Shown piece after piece: positions 46,851-55,500 of a DNA stretch of 64,000 nt. The stretch covers positions 93,855 to 157,854 of the forward strand of contig CAMDHZ010000007.1 of assembly GCA_945898275.1 (NCBI GenBank), read 5' to 3'. The stretch comes from Chitinophaga pinensis. Lineage in GTDB: Bacteria; Bacteroidota; Bacteroidia; UKL13-3. Within the stretch, counting starts at the first letter, position 1. Every line of letters begins with the position of its first letter. Made by a program: the position numbers and the translations under genes. Under the pieces are notes generated by a model. It saw only the letters and a program-made list of their open reading frames with translations. It made no database searches and had not been told where the DNA came from.

Positions 46851-49738
46851 TTGTCAAATGGTATTCTAATTCTAACCCTAGTTCCAATTGCCATTCCAGT
46901 TTCATCAATTTTATCTACGAACTCTATTCCAATTAGGTTTTCTCTGTGGGTATTTAAAATTTGCAAACGCTTTTCATTTGCAGAAGTAGAGAAAGAATTC
47001 CATTTCTCTGCCTTATAACTATTTATTCTAGAAGACTCCCTTCTACCCACACCATTATCATCCACAATTACAAACATGGCCTCATCGGTTCTATTAAAAT
47101 TAATCATTACTTTTTTGGGACCAATTTTATGTAAGAGACCGTGTTTAATAGCATTCTCCACATAAGGTTGAATCATCATGGATGGAATCTGAATGAGTTC
47201 AATTTCAAGTTGTTCGTCAACTATAAACTCGTATTCAAAATCACCCGTTTGAAAACGAGCTTTTTCTAATTCAAGGTAAAAGCGTAAGGCTTTTATTTCA
47301 TCATCTAAGCTAACAAATTCCTTACCCGACATGTCGAGAATCATTCTGGTTAATCGAGAAAATTTATTCAAATAAGCAGAAGCTAATTGCTTGTCATTTG
47401 TGAGTATATAAGATTGAATGGTATTAAGTGCATTGTAAAAGAAGTGAGGATTCATCTGAGATTTTATGGCAGTTAACATAGATTGACCTAAACTTTTTTC
47501 TAATTCTACCTTTTCCATTTGCAACCTATTACTTTCACTAATTTGGTTAATTCTTAATTGATAAAAGGCAATAAATACCAGTATAATTAAAAAAATGATG
47601 AGTAACAAAAACCAAAACTGCTTGTAAAATGGCGCATTAATGGTAAATTTTAATTTTTGTTCTTCAGGCTCAAAATCACCTTGTTTAAATTGAATTTCGT
47701 ATGAACCTGGCGACAAAGATGGCAACTCTAATTTTCTATTACTAGAAGAAGTTAATACCCATTCGCCTTCATTTATTTTATAATACAAATCAATGTCATT
47801 CGCTGTATTATAATTCAACAAAGCATAATTTACGAGTACTTTATTATCTTTAGGTAAAACGCTTTCAATATTTTGAAGCGAGCGCTCCACTCCACCTAAC
47901 TGCCAACTTGTAATATAAAAAGGTGCTCGCTTTTTCAGGTGTAAATTTGATTTAAGCTTAGCAATAATTAAACCATTATTAACAGCAATTAATAGTTCAC
48001 TTTTATTGTATAAAATATCATTTATTTCTTGTCCTTTAGAAAGATATGCTAATTGAAATGGTTTAGACTTTTGTTGACCCAAAGGCAATGAATACAAATA
48101 ATTTTCACCTATCAAAAAAAGCACATCATAGTTTATCTTTATGTCTTTAAGGTTAAAGGGCAATGGCATTTTTGAAAACTGCTTTTCACTGTTCATTACA
48201 AACAACTGTCCATTACCATTCAAACAATACAAATTGTCTTTGTATCCAATAATTTTGCTTGCAAAAAAATCTTCCCCATTTATTTTGATTTCATTTAATC
48301 CATAGGGAGATAATTCAAACAAGCCCAAATTAGTTGCAAAAAATACTTTGGAATGATTAGGCAAAGCGGCAACAGACTTTCCTCTTACGGCATATGACAA
48401 TAAATTTGCTTCATTTTTGATTTCCTTATCCTGAAAAGCAGAAAAAATAGAATCCCAAACAGAGTACCCAACATTTTTATTTACAAGCACCAAACAAATA
48501 TTACCAGAGGAAGCATATGCATAATATTTATGGTCTAATCGAACAGTTTCCTTAACAGAAGTTATTCGCTTGTGGTAAGTCGTATAATCATTTTTAGCTA
48601 TAATAAATTCAAAATCAGTATAAAAAAGGTATTTCAAAACAGAATCATACTTTAGATTTAGAATCTCATGATCACGTCCTTTAATAATCTTTTTAGGCAA
48701 TGCCCGATTGTCAAAATGATATATACTTCCCTTCCGAGTTCCCACAAAAAATCCACTTTTCCCCTCTTCAAGTTTTATCGGTTTTTCCGATGGCATTTCG
48801 TGGTAACTTGTTTTCAAATCTGTAACTAGCAAAAGCCCATCTGATAACGTTGTGAACCATAAATTTCCTTCCCTGTCCTCAAAAACACTTGAAATATTAT
48901 AACTTCCAAATAGCGGTTTGCCATAATTACTTAAAATTTTTTCATTTTCTGAAATTCCAAAAACGCCAGTTGGTGTGCAGGCCCAATAATGATTTCCTGC
49001 ATAAGTATAATTTTGAAAGAAGTACTTTTGAGGAAATCTTTTTATACTAAATCTTCCATCAGGTTGCCAATCATAAAACAAACCTTCGCTATTTGCCCTA
49101 TCGCCAAACAAGATACCATTTTTAGTAATGGACATTGGAACATAGGCTTGTTTGGTGCTTTTACTTTTTATCAATTCATGCACAGCAACCAAATTTAATC
49201 CCTCAATTACATACAACTTTTTAGTCTGTAAATAGAATTTGTTATCTTTACTTATACATGCACTGTAATATTTCGATTCAATTTTTAAAGTTTTCACTTT
49301 TCTCAAATCCTTCAAGGTGTAAATATCTATACCATTCTTAAGCACCACATACAAATATTCTTCTGTTATGCCATAACGCGTATATCCAAAAGGTTCTTCC
49401 ATTTTAAGTGGCCATAAACTATCATTCTCAACATAAAAAATATACCCATCAAAATTACTGTACCAAATTCTTCCATATTTATCTTCATTGATATAACTTC
49501 CTGCTTTAGAAGATTGCCGCACCGAATAGTAGGTTTTAAAATTAACACCATCAAACCTACTGATGCCTTCATTATGCGAAACCCAAATAAATCCCTTTTT
49601 ATCTTGTGTAATGCAATAAACAGAATTTGAAGGTAATCCTTTGCTTTTGTCAATCACCGTAAAATAGGGCTCTTGGGCAAATACAACAAAAGAAATTAAG
49701 GTTTGAACCAAAAATATAAACAGCCTATTTATTTTCAT
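46847..49738 (-). CDS. Sensor histidine kinase, LytS-type, with N-terminal ligand-binding beta-propeller
   Basis: N-term KGLPSNSVYCITQDKKGFIWVSHNEGISRFDGVNF (Reg_prop); Y_Y_Y-like domain; TM; LKSQMNPHFFYNALNTIQSYI; IPSMMIQPYVENAIKHGL; VDDNGVGR. Confidence 0.93.
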   Translation of the reverse strand: MKINRLFIFLVQTLISFVVFAQEPYFTVIDKSKGLPSNSVYCITQDKKGFIWVSHNEGISRFDGVNFKTYYSVRQSSKAGSYINEDKYGRIWYSNFDGYIFYVENDSLWPLKMEEPFGYTRYGITEEYLYVVLKNGIDIYTLKDLRKVKTLKIESKYYSACISKDNKFYLQTKKLYVIEGLNLVAVHELIKSKSTKQAYVPMSITKNGILFGDRANSEGLFYDWQPDGRFSIKRFPQKYFFQNYTYAGNHYWACTPTGVFGISENEKILSNYGKPLFGSYNISSVFEDREGNLWFTTLSDGLLLVTDLKTSYHEMPSEKPIKLEEGKSGFFVGTRKGSIYHFDNRALPKKIIKGRDHEILNLKYDSVLKYLFYTDFEFIIAKNDYTTYHKRITSVKETVRLDHKYYAYASSGNICLVLVNKNVGYSVWDSIFSAFQDKEIKNEANLLSYAVRGKSVAALPNHSKVFFATNLGLFELSPYGLNEIKINGEDFFASKIIGYKDNLYCLNGNGQLFVMNSEKQFSKMPLPFNLKDIKINYDVLFLIGENYLYSLPLGQQKSKPFQLAYLSKGQEINDILYNKSELLIAVNNGLIIAKLKSNLHLKKRAPFYITSWQLGGVERSLQNIESVLPKDNKVLVNYALLNYNTANDIDLYYKINEGEWVLTSSSNRKLELPSLSPGSYEIQFKQGDFEPEEQKLKFTINAPFYKQFWFLLLIIFLIILVFIAFYQLRINQISESNRLQMEKVELEKSLGQSMLTAIKSQMNPHFFYNALNTIQSYILTNDKQLASAYLNKFSRLTRMILDMSGKEFVSLDDEIKALRFYLELEKARFQTGDFEYEFIVDEQLEIELIQIPSMMIQPYVENAIKHGLLHKIGPKKVMINFNRTDEAMFVIVDDNGVGRRESSRINSYKAEKWNSFSTSANEKRLQILNTHRENLIGIEFVDKIDETGMAIGTRVRIRIPFDN
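49700..49709 (+). repeat. GGTTTGAACC iterated motif (coding, kinase signal peptide)
   Basis: Context AAGGTTTGAACCAA; encodes VQT on the minus strand. Confidence 0.9.
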
Positions 49739-49746
49739 TAATTTCT

Positions 49747-50706
49747 TTAATTGGACTGATTTCTCTTGAAAGCAATAATAGGTTCAAACGGACCAAACTT
49801 ATGCTGGAACAAAGAAAAGGTATCAGCAAATGGACCAATACCATAATCAAATGGCTTAGTTTTAATATTTGGGTAATCCACCTTTATAGGAACAGTTCGT
49901 GGATGCAAGGAATCATTATTTATAAAAGCAGCTATATCTAAAGCTTCCTTATCAGTCAAAACAGGTTGATTGTACTTAGCAATCAAATGTGGCATATTTG
50001 CCTTTAACCATGAAGCCATTATTGTTATCCTATGCATGCTAGAACCTGCTTGATAGGCATTTTTACCCCACAAGGGTGGATATACATAAAAGCGATTACT
50101 TTCATGCATAACACCTTCCCCATTTTCACCATGGCAACTGCTGCACTTATTTAAATAAAGCTGTGCGCCAATCCTTGAATCTGCCGGTATTTTGGGGAAT
50201 TCGAGTTTTAAATTTTTCTCTCCAGGAAAGGAATCTAATTTTTGAACAAAAGAATTTATCCATTTGAAATAAGATAAAAATGCGATCATTTCCTTGCTAT
50301 CATAAGGAAGTGGCTTTCCTAAATGGGGTCTTTCAATACAATTGTTAATTCTATCAGCTAAGCTCAAAACCTTGTTTTCTCTTGGTCTGTATTGTGGATA
50401 CCGCTGATGTGCGCGCATTAAATTGAAAGCAAACGGCTTGGTGCCGGCCTCTTGATGGCAATTGCTACAATTCATTTTATTCCCTAGGTATTTACCCATA
50501 TTCCCCTCAGGGCCTATTAATTCTGAAGTATGAAGCATTAATGCTCTACCTAGCTTTACACTTTCCCCAAATTCGTCATTTGTAATCAATGTGCTATCAA
50601 CAAAAACAAAATTAGCGTTTTCTGAATTGGTTTTTCCGTCTTGATTTTCAATTGAACAACCAAAATAAAAAATCATGAGTAAACTCGCTACAATCAAATA
50701 TTTCAT
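49747..50706 (-). CDS. Di-heme cytochrome c lipoprotein, TsdA-like (thiosulfate dehydrogenase family)
   Basis: Two CXXCH motifs (NCSNCHQEAGTKPFA; KCSSCHGENGEG); GNKMNCSNCHQEAGT..QYRPRENKVLSLADRINNCIERPHLGKPLPYDSKEMIAFLSYFKWI matches the TsdA N-terminal pattern. Confidence 0.8.
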   Translation of the reverse strand: MKYLIVASLLMIFYFGCSIENQDGKTNSENANFVFVDSTLITNDEFGESVKLGRALMLHTSELIGPEGNMGKYLGNKMNCSNCHQEAGTKPFAFNLMRAHQRYPQYRPRENKVLSLADRINNCIERPHLGKPLPYDSKEMIAFLSYFKWINSFVQKLDSFPGEKNLKLEFPKIPADSRIGAQLYLNKCSSCHGENGEGVMHESNRFYVYPPLWGKNAYQAGSSMHRITIMASWLKANMPHLIAKYNQPVLTDKEALDIAAFINNDSLHPRTVPIKVDYPNIKTKPFDYGIGPFADTFSLFQHKFGPFEPIIAFKRNQSN

Positions 50707-50787
50707 GCAAATCAAAAATAGGAAACTTCCAATGCCTAATCAAAGTTTAATTTTTTTTAGTTAATTTGATTACTTTAATAAGAATAT

Positions 50788-52455
50788 ATGTTGGTAAGAA
50801 AAATACATTCCATCTTAATAATTTTTTGTTTCGGTTTGAACCAAACCCTTAATGCTCAAGATGTTTTTCCGATGGATGGGGCAACTTTAAATTATACTCA
50901 AATTATGTTTGAAATGCCTTTTAATAACCAAGCAGATAAGTACCAAATTAGCATAAGTGAATTTGATTTAAGAGGAGAGAAATGCAAAGAAATTATTGAA
51001 ACTACTAATAAATCGCATGCAATTATGATAAGAGCGGGAATAGAATTTGGGAAAACATATAAATGGAATTACGCTGCATTTAAGGATAAAAAAAGATTAA
51101 CCCTTTCTAAAGATTTTACTTTCTATGTTGGTTCAAACCAACTCTTAGATACTAATTTACAAAAACTCACATACACTCAAATAAACAAATCAAAAAAAGA
51201 AGGCATTCTAATCATAGATGGTTTAAAATTAATAACCGATTTAAAAGGAAAACCAATTTTGTTCCTAAATTATAAAAGTGACCATTCTGTGAGAGACATA
51301 AATTTAACGCCACAAGGAACCTTAACCTTGGTTGATAATAGATTTGGGGAAATAAAAGAGTTGCAATTAAATGGTGAAATGGTATGGATTGGCGCTGGGA
51401 AATATGAAAACACAGAAGGTAGGGATGACAAGTATCACCATGAATTTGAAAAGGTAAATCAAAACTTTTATTTGGCGGCAGGTAAAAAGAAAGTAGGTAG
51501 TTTTGAGGAAACCTATGGCTTAGAGGAAGTGCCTAGCGAAACACTTTGTGAAACTATTATTGGATTTGACAAAGAGGGAACAGAAGTTTGGCGGTTTAAC
51601 TTATTACCAGAATTAAAAAGACAATACGACATAGCTCCCGATGTGAACATGTTTAATCCTACTCGTCTAGGACATCTTAATGGCATGGTTGTAGATACAA
51701 CTAACAAGATGGTTTATGCCAGCTTCAAGACCTTTAACACTGTAATGAAAATTGATATGGCTTCCAATCGAATTTTATATCAGTATGGATTAAAGAAAAT
51801 TAATTTTAAAGATTCTTTAGAAGAGGGATTGCTTTTTGAGCAACAACATGCCCCAACATTTAATAAAAACGGGAATTTGTTAATTTTCAACAATGGCAAC
51901 GAAAAAACAGGATCAGGAATTACAGAATTAAGAGTAGGAGAAAACTTAGATAGCGCTAATGAAGTGGTAAAAAACATTTACTTTAAAGATTACCTTTCAA
52001 AAGATTACTATGCGGTTCAAATGGGTTCGGTTCAGGAAACAGGGAAAAATAAGTATTTAGTATGTATGGGAAGTTCACCGCATTTCTTTGAAATTGACAC
52101 TAAAAAGAAAAAGTTACTTTGGCAAGCCTATACTTTTCAAAATTACAGGTATCATGAAAATGGAAAAATTTGGAGGCCTGTATTTTCTTATAGAATAAAA
52201 CAATATTCCTCTTTATATCAATTTCATTTTACGATTGATAGAAAAGTTACAAATGGAAAGGAGTTTTTGCTGATAAGTAACAATGGAACCGAAAGTGATT
52301 CCTACCAAATTTTTTTCGAAGGAGAAAATTCAAATCTAAATTTTTACTTAAAAGATATTAAACCAGGAAAAATTAAAATGATTAAAATCCCAAGGCAAGC
52401 CCAATTAACGGTGAGGTCAATAAAAAGTGAAACCGATAAAATCTTGCAACCTTGA
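50788..52455 (+). CDS. Arylsulfotransferase (ASST)-family secreted protein
   Basis: HHEFEKVNQNFYLAAGKK, HLNGMVVDTTNKMVYASFKTFNTVMKIDMASNRILYQYG, LFEQQHAPTFNKNGNLLIFNNGN. Confidence 0.72.
   Translation: MLVRKIHSILIIFCFGLNQTLNAQDVFPMDGATLNYTQIMFEMPFNNQADKYQISISEFDLRGEKCKEIIETTNKSHAIMIRAGIEFGKTYKWNYAAFKDKKRLTLSKDFTFYVGSNQLLDTNLQKLTYTQINKSKKEGILIIDGLKLITDLKGKPILFLNYKSDHSVRDINLTPQGTLTLVDNRFGEIKELQLNGEMVWIGAGKYENTEGRDDKYHHEFEKVNQNFYLAAGKKKVGSFEETYGLEEVPSETLCETIIGFDKEGTEVWRFNLLPELKRQYDIAPDVNMFNPTRLGHLNGMVVDTTNKMVYASFKTFNTVMKIDMASNRILYQYGLKKINFKDSLEEGLLFEQQHAPTFNKNGNLLIFNNGNEKTGSGITELRVGENLDSANEVVKNIYFKDYLSKDYYAVQMGSVQETGKNKYLVCMGSSPHFFEIDTKKKKLLWQAYTFQNYRYHENGKIWRPVFSYRIKQYSSLYQFHFTIDRKVTNGKEFLLISNNGTESDSYQIFFEGENSNLNFYLKDIKPGKIKMIKIPRQAQLTVRSIKSETDKILQP
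50833..50842 (+). repeat. GGTTTGAACC iterated motif (coding, signal peptide)
   Basis: Context TCGGTTTGAACCAA; encodes GLN. Confidence 0.9.
51130..51139 (-). repeat. GGTTTGAACC iterated motif (coding)
   Basis: Top strand GTTGGTTCAAACCAAC; encodes GSNQ. Confidence 0.9.
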
Positions 52456-52526
52456 TTTTTTATTTTTACATAATATTAATATTAATAAAAAAACATACAT
52501 TAGTAAATCAATTATATTAAAACAAC

Positions 52527-55500
52527 ATGAAAAAACTACTACCTAGAATTTTGATTCTATTCCTTCTGCTCATAGGAATAGAAACAAGAGCCGTTCAGCT
52601 CAGTGGAATTTACACGATTAATCCTTCACTTCCTGCAACAGCCACTAACTTTCAAAACATTAGGTCGGCTGTGACTTACATGACTAGTACTGGTGTAAGA
52701 GCAGATGCAGGTCCAGCAAACTCAGGTACTGTTGGGGTAAGCGGGCCAGTGGAATTTCAAATTGCCACAGCCACATTTAACGAACAGATTACTATTCCAG
52801 CAATTACAGGTTCATCTACCACAAATACAATCGTTTTTAAAGGAAATGGAAGAACCAATACTTTACTAACTTTTGCAACGGCAGATGCAAACAATAGACA
52901 CACCCTAAAATTCAATTTATGTAACAATGTTACTTTTAGGGACATGACTATTAGGGGTACTGGCACTACTTATGCTTGGGTGGTTCATATCATGGGTTTA
53001 AATGCCAACAATAACAAATTGAAGAATTGCACAGTTGATATAACTGGAACAGGTATCACTTCTGGTTCAACATTTTATATTGGTGTAGTAATCAATAACA
53101 GTGCAACCTCCGCTACAACTGGAACAAGAATAGATGGAACTGAAATTGATAGCTGTTTAATTAATTATGGCTATTATGGAATTGTTGCTGCAGGTGCAGT
53201 TAGTAACTTGCACGTTGGCTTAAAAATTACCAATACGCAAATTCTTAATTCTTATTTATTTGGCATTTATTTAAATTATATAAATGGAATTACTGCAACT
53301 AACAATTTAATCTTTCCAAGAGCAGCCTATTTATATAACTATGGAATTTACATGTTAAATTCAACTTGTACTTCACCCAATAGACATATCATTACTAATA
53401 ATAAAATTAATGGATTTGGATATTATGGCGTATACATTTCTAGTTCAAGTAATCTAAGCGGTAACAAAGGGTTATTTGCAAATAATATGATTGGTGGTGG
53501 TATTAAATATGAATACAGTAATTGTATTTATTTTTCAGGCACCAGCCAATGGAGAATAGCCCACAATACCTTTAACCATGACATAAATGGGCAAAGTAAT
53601 AATAATGGGGCAGTTTTTATAAGCTCTGGTTCTGGCAACTCCTTTATTAACAATATTTGTAATGAAAAAGTAGCATCAAGTGCCTTGCCGCTATATGCCT
53701 CTTCTAGTGCTGTATTCGACACAATGAATTACAATCTATTTAATCGTCCTGATACTACCACAGGTGGACTTATTTATGTAGGTTCAATCTTAAACAGTGG
53801 AAGTTTTAAAGGCGCTGCAGGTCAAAATATCAATTCAATCTATAGCAACCCAATGTTTGCTAATGACACTGCCATGTTGAATAGAAATGCTTGTCATCAA
53901 GGAATGCCTTTAAGCTATGTACCTTCAGATATTTTTGGAACAACAAGATCAACAACAAACCCTATAATGGGTGCATATGAAACACCTTCCATTGGTAATA
54001 ATTTGGCTGTTTTAAGCGTAACAAACATTAAGGCTCCAATAACATCAGGTGCTCAAGACCTTACCGTTTTAGTAAGAAATAACGGAAACAACTCAGTTAC
54101 ATCCTTTAACTTGAGTTATACCTTAAACAATGGAACACCTGTGGTTTATCCTTGGTCTGGCACCTTAAATGCCTGTGATACTATCTCAGTTTCATTTACA
54201 GGTACACAACAACCTTCACTCGGTGCAGTAAATCAATTTAAAATTTATTCAAGCTTGCCAAATGCTGCAAATGATTCAGATGCAACAAATGATACAATTA
54301 TTCCGGCTTTCTTCCTTCCTTTAAATGGCGTATATTATATTGGTGGAACAAGTCCTGATTTTGCTAAACCAAGTGATGCTTTCAATGCTTTGCAATCAGC
54401 AGGTATGACTGGACCAGTTAGATTTGAAGTTAGACCGGGTACCTATATTGACCAAGTTAGTATCGACAATCCAATTTTGGGGTTAAGCAGCACAAACAAT
54501 GTAGTTATGGCTGGCACAAACAGAAATACTTGTATCATTCAAACTAATAATACTAGCGCTTCTCAAAGGCATACTATAAGAATTGGGCAAAGTCATATCA
54601 GAATTGATAGTTTAACCTTAAGAGGAAATAGCGCTTCTTTTGGTTGGGTTGTGCATATCAATAAAAACCTAACTAGAAATATAAGAGTTAAAAATTGTAA
54701 TATAGAATTAACCCATCCAAATGCACAGACTTCAACTTTAGACGTTTTCGCAGGTGTTGTTATGTCTGGGTCTAATAATAGCTTGTACTATTCGGATAAC
54801 TTTGAGCTAGATAGTATAGAAATTGATTCTAATTTCATCAATTATGGTTATGCAGGTATTTACCAATATTCTTATTTCTATAACTATTATTATTCTTATG
54901 GAGCTCCGTCAGAAACCATTAAAATGAGAAATAACACAATAAACAATGTTTATAATTTTGGTATCAACACTAATGGGACTTCTAGTTTGGATATAAGTAA
55001 TAACACGATTAGGTTTAGAATTGACTTATTAAACACTGTTTACAATTATGGTTTATATATCGGCAACCATGATGCAACATCTTCAGCAAATAAACAATTT
55101 AGAGTAAATGGAAACCGAGTAATTAATGCAAATTACTTTGGGGTTTACTTTAATAATATTCTAACCAACTCAAATAATCGTGGGCAATTCAATAACAATA
55201 GTGTTAATGTAGGTGTAAACCTTCAAAACTGTAATGGACTTTATTTTTACAATTTAACCAATACAGACATTTACCATAACTCAGTTTTAAATAATCAAGC
55301 TTCAACCTCAAATTCTAGTGGCGCCTTTTATTTTGGACAAGGAACAGGTATGCGCATTAGAAATAATCATTTTGTTTGCAGCAATCCGAGCACTTTAGGA
55401 AGTCCAGTATATTTTTCTGGGGTTTCTTATACAGCAAATAATCAATTGAATTACAATAATTATTTCCGCACCGAAAGAACCGGAAACTATGTTTATATAA

